Of a stretch of 29,087 nt of DNA, positions 8,786 to 16,079 are shown piece by piece. The position numbers were made by a program, and so were the translations under genes. The notes under the pieces were generated by a model. It saw nothing but the letters and a program-made list of their open reading frames with translations, made no database searches and had not been told where the DNA came from. Each line of letters begins with the position of its first letter. Position 1 is the stretch's first letter. The stretch covers positions 1 to 29,087 of the forward strand of contig JASFMR010000045.1 of the NCBI GenBank assembly GCA_050117475.1. The letters run 5' to 3'. This stretch comes from Fodinibius sp050117475 (GTDB lineage Bacteria > Bacteroidota > Rhodothermia > Balneolales > Balneolaceae).

Positions 8786-9024
8786 TACTCGATTTCCGTC
8801 TCCTTCATGAGCTGGCGTTGTCGATAAATGTCAACCAAAACCCACAGAATAGGATAGGGAGGAAAAATTACGGAAGCGGCCAGCTTAATATTTTTATTTC
8901 TTGATTCCGGCAATTGGGAAAGCCCAGCAACACCGGCCATCCAGAATATAAATAAGATAAAAATAATGAAGGCCAGGGAGAGGGAACCGAGGAACCCCAA
9001 ATCGTCGTAAAAGGTTTGAAGCAT
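8785..9024 (-). CDS. Small two-helix membrane protein
   Basis: A 79-residue protein with two predicted membrane helices (about residues 12-36 and 48-65) separated by a short polar loop (SQLPESRNKNIK). The tail is charged (YRQRQLMKETEIE). The second helix has FPPYPILWVLVDIYRQ, a pattern resembling small phospholipase-D-nuclease-N or TM2-like membrane proteins, but I do not claim the family. The stop overlaps the start of the FMN oxidase gene by 1 bp, so the two are probably made together. A role in tethering the oxidase or its electron flow at the membrane is possible but is only inference from position. The 89-bp gap upstream is shared with the divergent der gene. Confidence 0.7.
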   Translation of the reverse strand: MLQTFYDDLGFLGSLSLAFIIFILFIFWMAGVAGLSQLPESRNKNIKLAASVIFPPYPILWVLVDIYRQRQLMKETEIE

Positions 9025-9058
9025 ATACTTTCTTTTCTACTTTGAACAGCTAATTCAT

Positions 9059-9066
9059 TATCTTTG
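9059..9066 (+). promoter_or_regulatory. Candidate -7 element (TATCTTTG) for der
   Basis: The octamer TATCTTTG fits the Bacteroidota primary-sigma -7 consensus TAnnTTTG exactly and sits 47 bp before the der start. A TTTG at 9041-9044 is too close (14 bp) to be a standard -33 box. The same octamer occurs before the phosphatase gene at 23839. Confidence 0.4.
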
Positions 9067-9113
9067 ACGCTAATTATGGCTCATAATATAAATAAAAACC
9101 ATTAATACCCCAC

Positions 9114-10421
9114 ATGCTCCCCGTAGTTTCTATCGTAGGGCGTCCCAACGTCGGCAAATCTACCATCTTTAACCGCCTGATTGGCAGCCGAAAAGCTATT
9201 GTCGATGATCAATACGGCGTTACCCGGGATCGTCATTATGGCGAATCCTTTTGGAATGGTCGTGAATTTAATGTAATCGATACCGGCGGTTATCTTCCGG
9301 ACGAAACCGATGTCATGATCTCCGGTATTCGTGAGCAAGTGCATATCGCTATCGAGGAGTCTGACGTCATTTTATTTGTGGTTGATTCAGAGGCGGGCAT
9401 AACGAGTCTTGACGATGCCGTGGCAAAACTTCTTCGCCAAAAGGAAACTCCCGTGCTACTGGTAGCGAATAAAGCTGATAATGAAAAACGTGAACTCGAC
9501 GCCAATGAGTTTTATGCGCTGGGATTTGAAGAATTATATACTATATCGGCTCTTAGCGGTCGCGGCACCGGCGACTTGCTCGACCGTATTGTAGAGTTAT
9601 TGCCCGAGAAAAAGGATGAGAAAAAAGCGAGTATCCCCAAGCTGGCTGTAGTAGGAAGGCCGAATGTCGGAAAGAGCAGTTTCGTAAATGCTTTGCTTAA
9701 TGACGAACGATGTATCGTAACCGATATTCCGGGAACTACGCGCGACTCAATTAACAGCAAGTTGATTTATAACGGCCGGGAGTACATATTGATTGACACC
9801 GCCGGATTGCGAAAAAAGGCCAAAGTAAAAGAGAATGTTGAATTTTACAGCACGGTTCGCACCGACCGTGCCTTGAAGGAATGCGATGTAGCGGTTCTGA
9901 TGCTTGATGCTATGAGGGGCTTCGAGGAACAGGATAAAAGAATATTGAGGGAGGCTGAAAAATACAATAAGGGAATTGTCTTGGTTCTCAACAAATGGGA
10001 CCTGGTCCCGGATAAAGATACCCATGTGCACAAAGAGTTTGAAGAATATGTGTATAGCCGGGTGCCTATGATGAATTATGTTCCCATTATTTCTATTTCA
10101 GCCTTGAACCGTAAACGCATTCATAAGGTTATCGATGTGGCCAATGAAGTACTTGAGGAGCGAAAGAAGACCATAAGTACGCCTGATTTCAATAATTTTA
10201 TGGCGCGCATTTTAAAAGAAAAACCACTGCCCATTCGAAGAGGAGTCCCCCTTAAAATAAAGTATGCGACCCAGGTGAAATCCAATCCGCCGGTTTTTAA
10301 ATTCTTTATGAATATCCCTGAAGAACTGCCTGCTAATTATAGGCGGTTTATCGAAAATAAAATCAGGAAGGAATACGGATTTAAAGGAGTGCCTATAACG
10401 ATGACTTTTAAACAAAAATAA
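9114..10421 (+). CDS. der: Ribosome-associated GTPase Der (EngA)
   Basis: Double-GTPase needed for 50S ribosomal subunit assembly, 435 residues (typical). The first G domain has GRPNVGKST at residues 9-17, DTGG at 56-59 and NKAD at 119-122. The second has GRPNVGKSS at 181-189, DTAG at 228-231 and NKWD at 293-296. A C-terminal KH-like domain (about 350-435) follows, with the typical NNFMARILKEKPLP and KIKYATQVKSNPPVFKFF segments. All GTP-binding motifs are intact. It is transcribed divergently from the small membrane protein/oxidase pair, with a candidate -7 element 47 bp upstream. An 84-bp gap with its own promoter-like sequence separates it from the next gene, so it may be a single-gene unit. 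Confidence 0.97.
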   Translation: MLPVVSIVGRPNVGKSTIFNRLIGSRKAIVDDQYGVTRDRHYGESFWNGREFNVIDTGGYLPDETDVMISGIREQVHIAIEESDVILFVVDSEAGITSLDDAVAKLLRQKETPVLLVANKADNEKRELDANEFYALGFEELYTISALSGRGTGDLLDRIVELLPEKKDEKKASIPKLAVVGRPNVGKSSFVNALLNDERCIVTDIPGTTRDSINSKLIYNGREYILIDTAGLRKKAKVKENVEFYSTVRTDRALKECDVAVLMLDAMRGFEEQDKRILREAEKYNKGIVLVLNKWDLVPDKDTHVHKEFEEYVYSRVPMMNYVPIISISALNRKRIHKVIDVANEVLEERKKTISTPDFNNFMARILKEKPLPIRRGVPLKIKYATQVKSNPPVFKFFMNIPEELPANYRRFIENKIRKEYGFKGVPITMTFKQK

Positions 10422-10430
10422 ATAATTAGT

Positions 10431-10462
10431 TTTGACGTGAATCGTTGAATCAGTTATTTTTC
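10431..10462 (+). promoter_or_regulatory. Candidate Bacteroidota-type promoter before the nuoI-like gene
   Basis: TTTG at 10431-10434 is followed after 20 bp by TATTTTTC at 10455-10462, which is 7 of 8 bases of TAnnTTTG. The spacing fits a -33/-7 pair, and the start codon lies 43 bp further on. This would let the four-gene set downstream be expressed apart from der. Confidence 0.35.
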
Positions 10463-10505
10463 CACAGATACTACGTTGAGCAATCATCATATTAAATAAA
10501 GACAC

Positions 10506-11204
10506 ATGCCAACACCGCAAAATTTAGAGCAACCACATGCCAATGCGCTCAATAAGGATTTTGAGCGAGAGCGCAATTTCTCCTTTTTAGAGAATATCTA
10601 CCTGCCTGAAATTTTCAAGGCACTTTGGTACAGCTTTAAGCAAATTTTTCAACCGACCGTAACGCTTGAGTACCCCGAAGAGAAATGGGATCCGCCTTCG
10701 ATATTTCGTGGGCGGCCAGTCTTGGTGGAGGATAATGGGAGAGAGCGGTGCGTTGCGTGCGGCTTGTGTGCCCGGGCTTGTCCACCGTTAGCTATCAGCA
10801 TGCAGGCTAATGAGGACTCCGATGATCCCAAAGAACGGTATCCGGATTTTTTTGAAATAAATATGCTGCGTTGTATTTACTGCGGATACTGTGAGGAAGT
10901 CTGTCCCGAAGAGGCAATTGTAATGAGTAAAGATTATGATATCGTTTTCGAGTCCAGGGAAGAGGCTATTTATGACAAGCAGCGTTTGCTTGTCCCTAAA
11001 GAAGACTTAAAAGAACGCCTTGATTTCCTCAGGGAATATAAGAACCATCAATTTGGCCAGTTCTGGGATTTTCAGGAGGAAAATAATATCCACTCTGTGC
11101 GTGACCGAGACCGTGAATTCAATTCAGGGCTTTCGCTTGTTGAGATGTTGGAACAACAACGGCATAACGACAATGTGAAAGCTGAATCAGAATGGGTACG
11201 GTAA
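10506..11204 (+). CDS. NuoI-like 2x[4Fe-4S] ferredoxin subunit
   Basis: A 232-residue iron-sulfur protein matching NuoI, the complex I subunit carrying clusters N6a and N6b. The first cluster motif is CVACGLCARAC (Cys 82, 85, 88, 92), the second CIYCGYCEEVC (Cys 123, 126, 129, 133). In each, the last Cys serves the other cluster. FRGRPVLVEDNGRERC before the first motif and RYPDFFEINMLRC before the second are typical NuoI context. The N-terminus (about 1-55) contains the amphipathic membrane-facing region IYLPEIFKALWYSFKQIFQP. The C-terminal 70 residues are long and charged. No other nuo gene lies nearby, so it either serves a complex encoded elsewhere or is a separate paralogue. The next gene starts 4 bp downstream. 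Confidence 0.85.
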   Translation: MPTPQNLEQPHANALNKDFERERNFSFLENIYLPEIFKALWYSFKQIFQPTVTLEYPEEKWDPPSIFRGRPVLVEDNGRERCVACGLCARACPPLAISMQANEDSDDPKERYPDFFEINMLRCIYCGYCEEVCPEEAIVMSKDYDIVFESREEAIYDKQRLLVPKEDLKERLDFLREYKNHQFGQFWDFQEENNIHSVRDRDREFNSGLSLVEMLEQQRHNDNVKAESEWVR

Positions 11205-11208
11205 ATCG

Positions 11209-11778
11209 ATGATGGCTGATCGGGAAATTACGCAAGAAGAGTTGGACAATCTGGTTGACGATGCTTCCTATTTGCAGGATGAAGCAGAAGCTATGCAGTA
11301 CGTGATCGATAATGTGCCTTACAACGAGCGTCCCCCGGAAGGCAGATCTATCGCGGAAATGTTACTGCTTATCGATCATGCACAACTTTCGTATTATCGT
11401 CCTATTATGGAAGAGACCATAGAGAACCCTCGTCCTACGCATCTCGAGGATTATACACACTATCGCGAAAGTTTTGATCCTGACGAAGAAAAAATGAAGG
11501 ACATACAAAAAGTGCTTCGTAAGATAGCAAAGCACCGGGCGGGAGTCGTTAATGCAATAAAAAATATCTCTTTAATTGACTGGGAGACAGTAGTATATCG
11601 TAATGAACAACAAATATTATTGTATGATTTTATAAAGGAGATGATTCGTTTCGAAAGGGGGATATTAAAAGACATCGCCGACCAAGTTCTGATTTATAAC
11701 AAGGAAAAGGAAAAGAATCGCGAAATGGAACATCGCCGATCTCAAAGGGAAAACACCCAACCTACTGAAAATTCATAA
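11209..11778 (+). CDS. Alpha-helical protein, possibly DinB-like four-helix fold
   Basis: A 189-residue soluble protein, acidic at the N-terminus and charged at the C-terminus. The core pattern YNERPPEGRSIAEMLLLIDHAQ followed by VVYRNEQQILLYDFIKEMIRFERGILKDI resembles DinB/DfsB-type helical bundles. In those, a GRSIAE-like turn precedes a helix ending in a metal-binding His, and a later helix has LYDFxHxM. Here the later His is replaced (FIKEMIRFE), so a metal site is not complete by eye. I treat the family as tentative. No signal peptide or membrane helix. ATG at 11209, with a second ATG at 11212. It starts 4 bp after the nuoI-like gene and ends 9 bp before the membrane protein gene, so it is part of the same operon. 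Confidence 0.6.
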   Translation: MMADREITQEELDNLVDDASYLQDEAEAMQYVIDNVPYNERPPEGRSIAEMLLLIDHAQLSYYRPIMEETIENPRPTHLEDYTHYRESFDPDEEKMKDIQKVLRKIAKHRAGVVNAIKNISLIDWETVVYRNEQQILLYDFIKEMIRFERGILKDIADQVLIYNKEKEKNREMEHRRSQRENTQPTENS

Positions 11779-11787
11779 TTTTATTTG

Positions 11788-12426
11788 ATGCTCTGGGTAG
11801 CTTTTATATTAACAATAGTAAGTGGTTATGCTGCCCTTAAACTGCTTCGGCTTACCCAACGCCGAGGCAGGCTAAAATTTTTAGGGCTTACCATTGCTTC
11901 GTCGATTTTTTTTGTAATGCAATCGGCTATTTTTGCGAACCTGTTGGTGAACAATCCTGATTTATCCGTTATCACGGGCATCATTGTCGAGTGGGGACAG
12001 ATTATATGCCTAGCTTTTGTATTAAGCTCTTTGGCCGTTTTTATAAGGGAATCTAAACCGGTCTTTGCCCAGTTTCCCATGCTCTATACAACACTTCCGT
12101 TATTCATTGTTATCTCGTATTTCCTGGTAAAAGATACCTATGCACTTAAAAATTGGCTATTAACCATTTACCAGGGGGGAGCTATTACGATATCATTATT
12201 GATGTATGCCATCTATACTTATCGGAAGAGTGAATATGCTCTTGTACTTTCGGGCGTTTGTTCCTTTTTACTTGCTTACTTACTTTTTTGGTATGTGCCC
12301 GGGTTGAAAGAAAATTATGCATGGATTTGGAAACTATTAATAGCAGAAGGGGTACTTGTCACAGTCATCGGTTATGAAAAAACAGAATTAGAGGCTGGGC
12401 CAATAGTTCCGGAAGAAGAAATATAA
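11788..12426 (+). CDS. Polytopic membrane protein of unknown function
   Basis: About 212 residues with six or seven hydrophobic helices evenly spread (about 1-18, 30-52, 62-85, 95-113, 123-142, 150-168 and 178-195) and a short acidic tail (ELEAGPIVPEEEI). No catalytic motif stands out, and I do not recognise the family. Seven-helix sensor-like input modules look similar, but no output domain follows. I use the ATG at 11788 rather than the TTG one codon upstream. It sits 9 bp after the helical protein and 4 bp before the peroxiredoxin, so it is co-transcribed with them and the nuoI-like gene. Confidence 0.65.
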   Translation: MLWVAFILTIVSGYAALKLLRLTQRRGRLKFLGLTIASSIFFVMQSAIFANLLVNNPDLSVITGIIVEWGQIICLAFVLSSLAVFIRESKPVFAQFPMLYTTLPLFIVISYFLVKDTYALKNWLLTIYQGGAITISLLMYAIYTYRKSEYALVLSGVCSFLLAYLLFWYVPGLKENYAWIWKLLIAEGVLVTVIGYEKTELEAGPIVPEEEI

Positions 12427-12430
12427 TCAT

Positions 12431-12901
12431 ATGTCGGCAAACTTGGATTCTAAAGCGCCTGATTTCACACTTCAAAATACAAAGGGTAATAAAATTTCCC
12501 TTTCCGATTACAGAAATGACAAAAATGTAGTATTACTTTTTTTCCCGCTGGCATTTACTGGCACGTGTACTGAGGAGCTCTGTACTACAAGGGATAACAT
12601 GAAGCTTTATAATTCAATGAATGCCGAAGTACTGGGAATTAGTGTTGACAGTTTCTTTGTACTAAAGGAATTTAAAAAAGCACAAAATCTGAATTTCACG
12701 CTGCTTAGCGATTTCAATAAAGAAGTATCTAAAAAATACGATGTTTTATATTCTGATTATTATGGGATGAAAGGGGTGTCCAAACGTTCTGCTTTTATCA
12801 TTGACAGGGTGGGGATTATCAGATATAAAGAGGTTTTGGATGATTCCGGGGAATTGCCTGATTTTAAATCTCTGCAACAGGTGCTTGCTAAATTGAATTA
12901 G
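12431..12901 (+). CDS. Peroxiredoxin (AhpE/Prx-like)
   Basis: Thiol peroxidase of 156 residues that reduces hydrogen peroxide or organic peroxides in the cytoplasm. The thioredoxin-fold core begins KAPDFTLQNTKGNKISLSDY. The active-site block is PLAFTGTC with Pro39, Thr43 and peroxidatic Cys46, matching PxxxTxxC. Cys51 (CTEELC) lies five residues later, as in AhpE-like enzymes whose reducing partner is external. No distant resolving Cys is present. The C-terminus VSKRSAFIIDRVGIIRYKEVLDDSGELPDF is typical. It is the last gene of the nuoI-like operon, 4 bp after the membrane protein, which ties the cassette to redox protection. The ATG at 12431 is well supported by the domain start. Confidence 0.9.
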   Translation: MSANLDSKAPDFTLQNTKGNKISLSDYRNDKNVVLLFFPLAFTGTCTEELCTTRDNMKLYNSMNAEVLGISVDSFFVLKEFKKAQNLNFTLLSDFNKEVSKKYDVLYSDYYGMKGVSKRSAFIIDRVGIIRYKEVLDDSGELPDFKSLQQVLAKLN

Positions 12902-12922
12902 TAAGAAAATAACCACTTTAAT

Positions 12923-12938
12923 ATTGGCAAGCTCCAAT
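12923..12938. terminator. Short inverted repeat between convergent genes
   Basis: ATTGG (12923-12927) and CCAAT (12934-12938) form a 5-bp stem with a 6-base loop in the 36-bp gap between the peroxiredoxin and MddA-like genes. It may act as a weak two-way terminator, but there is no clean U tract on either strand. Confidence 0.3.
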
Positions 12939-13684
12939 CATTTCCCTCCAAATGGAATAAGCTTCGGTGTTGATTTTTTGTAGTCTTGGTATTTATCCCC
13001 AAACTGATCAACCAGGTCCTGTTCTTCGTAATAAATTGCTATATAGATGTAGATGGTAATAACAAGTGCAAACAGTAAGTGTCCTATTGTCAGGACGGGC
13101 GTGAACCAGTGAATCATTAACCATCCCAGATAGATTGGATGCCGAACCAATTTATAGAGTAGGGGCGTTTTGAACCGATATTGAAAGGCAGTATTTCCTT
13201 TCCAGTAAATCCATGCCTGTTTAAGACCGAACAAATCAAAATGATCTATCAGGAAGGTGCTGAAAATGCCAACAAACCACCCTAAACCATACAGTGAATA
13301 TAGGGCTATTTGCTGCCAGGGCTCCCCGAATTCAATGAGTACATGAGGCATAGGTTGCCAAAACCAGATCACCAATCCCAGGGTGAGAGACGACAATAAG
13401 ATATAGGTACTTCGAACCATCGATTCCGGCAGGTAGGACCTAAACCAGGTTTTAAATCCTTTTCGAGCCATACCACTATGCTGCAACCCAAAAACGAGAA
13501 GCAAACTCACGTTTGTAATCAAAGAGAAAGTAAAGCCCGAAACAGGACCGTTGTTAATGTCTTTAGGTACCCCGGCACCGGCTAAAAAGCCTATATAGTA
13601 GCCAATAGTGGCCAGTCCCAGGATATAACAGATTCCGGAATAGAATAAAACTGATGGGCGTTTCATTGATTTGGAAGTTGTCAT
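12938..13684 (-). CDS. mddA: MddA-like methanethiol S-methyltransferase (NnrU/ICMT-type membrane protein)
   Basis: A 248-residue membrane methyltransferase with five or six helices. It shows the blocks I recall from MddA: LLLVFGLQHSGMAR (residues 61-74), RSTYILLSSLTL (91-102), DHFDLFGL (147-154), RHPIYLG (181-187), TPVLTIGHLLFA (195-206) and EEQDL (220-224). RHPxYLG and the later EE are the SAM-binding hallmarks of the isoprenylcysteine-methyltransferase-like fold. MddA methylates methanethiol to dimethyl sulfide using SAM. It is the last of four co-directional genes; a homocysteine S-methyltransferase two genes upstream fits sulfur-methyl chemistry. An alternative is an uncharacterised NnrU/ICMT relative acting on another thiol. 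The fold is certain; the substrate is probable but not proven. Confidence 0.75.
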   Translation of the reverse strand: MTTSKSMKRPSVLFYSGICYILGLATIGYYIGFLAGAGVPKDINNGPVSGFTFSLITNVSLLLVFGLQHSGMARKGFKTWFRSYLPESMVRSTYILLSSLTLGLVIWFWQPMPHVLIEFGEPWQQIALYSLYGLGWFVGIFSTFLIDHFDLFGLKQAWIYWKGNTAFQYRFKTPLLYKLVRHPIYLGWLMIHWFTPVLTIGHLLFALVITIYIYIAIYYEEQDLVDQFGDKYQDYKKSTPKLIPFGGK

Positions 13685-13695
13685 GATTGCAGACT

Positions 13696-14133
13696 TTAGT
13701 TTTTGGGTTCTATGACCACGGCTGAATGGATTGAGGAATCTCCCTCATTCCACAGGACGTTTTGTTTTATGGCATGGATGCGCCAATTGCCTTCCGAGCT
13801 TTTTAATTTGAAATTATAGATGGCGTGTGTAGTAAATGTTGAGTTCCCGTTTTGCCGCCAAATTACAGAAGAAAGAATACACTCGGCCTGTTGATTCTCA
13901 ATACTTACCTGGTAATTGGAAAAAAGGTGGTGTGTTTGTAAATCTGCCAGCGCTTTAATTCTTCCGGAAACGTAGTCGGAGCGTGTCACAACCTCAGCCG
14001 TTCCCCTTAGGTCCCTATAGTCACTGTAAACAGAGGCGGCCAATACAGATTTAAGCGCATCCCAATCCTTTAAGTCAAAAGAATTTGCAAATATGTTAAT
14101 TGTATTTCGAATTCTGTCCTTAGTTTTTAGCAT
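13696..14133 (-). CDS. SnoaL/NTF2-like domain protein
   Basis: A 145-residue single-domain protein with the NTF2-like cone fold pattern. N-terminal helices (MLKTKDRIRNTINIFANSFDLKDWDALKSVLA) are followed by YSDYRDLRG and four beta strands (HHLFSNYQVSIENQQAECI, SVIWRQNGNSTFTTHAIYNFKL, NWRIHAIKQNVLWNEG). This is the SnoaL_4 type common in small bacterial isomerase- or dehydratase-like proteins, often without proven activity. No signal peptide. It lies 11-12 bp from genes on both sides, between homocysteine S-methyltransferase and the MddA-like gene, so it is surely in the operon. Its substrate may be the small sulfur compound handled there, but that is only inference. Confidence 0.8.
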   Translation of the reverse strand: MLKTKDRIRNTINIFANSFDLKDWDALKSVLAASVYSDYRDLRGTAEVVTRSDYVSGRIKALADLQTHHLFSNYQVSIENQQAECILSSVIWRQNGNSTFTTHAIYNFKLKSSEGNWRIHAIKQNVLWNEGDSSIHSAVVIEPKN

Positions 14134-14145
14134 GATTTGGTCAGG

Positions 14146-15132
14146 CTATTCATTACAGTTTAATGGCTCTTTATTTGATAAAACCTCACAGATTTTTGCT
14201 ATATGATTGTGGTCGGTTCCGCAGCAGCCGCCAGCGACCTTGAGGTTGGGGAGTATCCTTTCGATCTCTAAATACTCGTTAGCCAACATGCATTTATCGC
14301 CGGAATCCAAGGTAAGAGACTGGTCCAATTCCGCATGGCTTTTGGCAGAAGCATTAGCTCGGATTGCCTGAAGCCGATTTTTCCAGTTACCGGCTTTCTG
14401 AAGCGTCTTGGTAAAATGTTTGGGATGTGCACAGTTGATCATAAAATGTGCTGCATAGCCATCGGTTACCTCATCGACTTTTGTTATAGCCGATCCTAAA
14501 CTTTCACCACTTGGCAGATTGCCGTCTGTTTCCAGAGTAAAGGAAATGATAACCGGGATTCGAAGGGTTTTAGCAGCCCTGACAATGCCGATAGCCTCCT
14601 CGGAATAATTAATCGTAAAGGCGGTAACGAAATCGGCATCAGCCACTGCAAGTGACATTATTTGGTTGAAATGGTAGGATTCTGCCTCGGTAACGGTCAT
14701 TGTTTGCCCCGGCAGGTAACCATCACCTCTGGGACCCAATGTACCGCTTATCAAGATGTCAACCGGGGCAATATCATGCTCTTCAGTAATAGACCGAATC
14801 AGCTTCACTGAATTCTTATTTATTGCATCCAGTTCAGCATTAGAGTATCCCAGTTTATAGGCCCAGTCCGGATTGGCTCTCCAGGTAGGTGTATCGGCTA
14901 TAAAAGGCAGACCAAATTTCACCGCTAAATCCAGATAGGGGGTAAAATAGTGTTTTAGTAAATCCCTGCCTGTATCAGAGGTGATTAACTCAAAGGCTGC
15001 AAAATGATTTAAGGTAATACCTTCTTTGAAAACGAGCGTTGTTTCGAACCCTCCGTCAGTCAAGTAAAAATTTCTCCTAAAAGGATCACGATTCTGTTCA
15101 GAAATTTGATTTTTACGATTCTCATTTTTCAT
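14146..15132 (-). CDS. Homocysteine S-methyltransferase family protein
   Basis: A 328-residue TIM-barrel zinc methyltransferase of the Pfam S-methyl_trans family. The N-terminus has the family start LTDGGFETTLVF. The three zinc ligands are visible: Cys234 in MINCAHP, and Cys303 and Cys304 in GGCCGTD. GTLGPRGDGYLPG (about 130-142) is a conserved substrate-loop block. Such enzymes move a methyl group from S-methylmethionine, SAM or another methyl-sulfonium donor to homocysteine, giving methionine. MetH-type cobalamin domains are absent. It is 12 bp upstream of the NTF2-like gene and 25 bp downstream of the acetyltransferase. With the MddA-like protein this suggests handling of methylated sulfur compounds, though the donor is unknown. 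Confidence 0.88.
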   Translation of the reverse strand: MKNENRKNQISEQNRDPFRRNFYLTDGGFETTLVFKEGITLNHFAAFELITSDTGRDLLKHYFTPYLDLAVKFGLPFIADTPTWRANPDWAYKLGYSNAELDAINKNSVKLIRSITEEHDIAPVDILISGTLGPRGDGYLPGQTMTVTEAESYHFNQIMSLAVADADFVTAFTINYSEEAIGIVRAAKTLRIPVIISFTLETDGNLPSGESLGSAITKVDEVTDGYAAHFMINCAHPKHFTKTLQKAGNWKNRLQAIRANASAKSHAELDQSLTLDSGDKCMLANEYLEIERILPNLKVAGGCCGTDHNHIAKICEVLSNKEPLNCNE

Positions 15133-15157
15133 GTTCTTATTCTCGCACTATTTAGGT

Positions 15158-15979
15158 TTAAAATTCATAGATATAATTGGCCCGATGGTACCCCAGCCGG
15201 AACCCAAATTTCTGCATATTCCTGGCAGAATGAGAGGGTCTTTCAGGCAGATCCTGGGACGTTTCTGTTGAAATTGTCTGGCACTTATGAGATACGGCAT
15301 CTTCGATGCGTTGGGTAATTAAAAGACTCTGAGCACCCGAATTGCGAGCTTCAGGGAGCGTTGCTCCCATTACCAGCTTCGCATGTCGATCCATAAAATA
15401 CAAACTTGCAGCGGCAACAGGCTTTCCCTCGTCCAGTGCAAAATAATATTTCCAGCCGGGAGCGCCGTATGTAGCTGTTACGTACTCCCGGAGGGAAGGA
15501 TCAAACTCAAACGATCGGCAAATAATATCACCGAATAAGCTGAGTTGGTCCGGCTTAACAGGGGCAACCTTGAATTCAGTAGAATGCGGAGCTACGATTC
15601 CAAGGTTACGTAAGTCCAGAAAATACTTGCTCCAGTTGTTATAGTATCTAAAGCCCTTTGTTTCCAGTAGTTGTCTGATATCGGGCGACAATTGAAAAGG
15701 AGGGAACTGTACAAAAAAGCGTGACGTTTCACTTTGCTCGTAAAAATGTATTACAGAATCAAGGACCGGACCATTAATGGCAGAGGCAATGCCCAGGCCA
15801 ACGACCCTATTGAAGCCCAGGGTATCAATTCCTCCGGCTGCTAAACAGGTAGCGCCGGCAATTTCAGTGGCAGCAAGCTTCAGCTTTCTCCGTATATCAA
15901 CTTTTGAATGCTGATATACACTCTTCCAGCACTTAGCCTCGGAATATTCAAGCTCGGGTATAGCAGACATAATTTCCAT
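15158..15979 (-). CDS. GNAT-family N-acetyltransferase
   Basis: Acetyl-CoA-dependent acetyltransferase, about 273 residues from the ATG at 15979. A TTG at 16021 would give 287 residues, but it abuts the inverted repeats. The N-terminal half is a degenerate GNAT-like domain (KLAATEIAGATCLAAGGIDTLGFNRVVGLG). The C-terminal half is a catalytic one: YYFALDEGKPVAAASLYFMD, then LVMGATLPEARNSGAQSLLITQRIEDA, where the loop RNSGAQSLL occupies the CoA-pyrophosphate position, and MQKFGFRLGYHRANYIYEF at the end. The tandem layout resembles other two-domain GNATs. It is the first gene of the sulfur-methyl operon, downstream of the operator-like repeats. The acceptor is unknown. Confidence 0.78.
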   Translation of the reverse strand: MEIMSAIPELEYSEAKCWKSVYQHSKVDIRRKLKLAATEIAGATCLAAGGIDTLGFNRVVGLGIASAINGPVLDSVIHFYEQSETSRFFVQFPPFQLSPDIRQLLETKGFRYYNNWSKYFLDLRNLGIVAPHSTEFKVAPVKPDQLSLFGDIICRSFEFDPSLREYVTATYGAPGWKYYFALDEGKPVAAASLYFMDRHAKLVMGATLPEARNSGAQSLLITQRIEDAVSHKCQTISTETSQDLPERPSHSARNMQKFGFRLGYHRANYIYEF

Positions 15980-16027
15980 ATAACTTTTCTTATTGAGATT
16001 CGAATGATTGCTTTCACTCAATAAGGC

Positions 16028-16053
16028 GTAAGTTTAGAACTTACATTGTAAGT
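16028..16053. promoter_or_regulatory. Overlapping inverted repeats, operator-like
   Basis: GTAAGTT-TAG-AACTTAC (16028-16044) is a perfect 7-bp inverted repeat. Its right arm also pairs with GTAAGT at 16048-16053 across ATT, giving a second palindrome. Three alternating half-sites of one hexamer/heptamer in 26 bp, just before the acetyltransferase start, look like a cooperative repressor site for the downstream minus-strand operon. A leader hairpin is the alternative. Confidence 0.55.
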
Positions 16054-16079
16054 CAAATAGAAATGGGAGGAGGGAGGAG

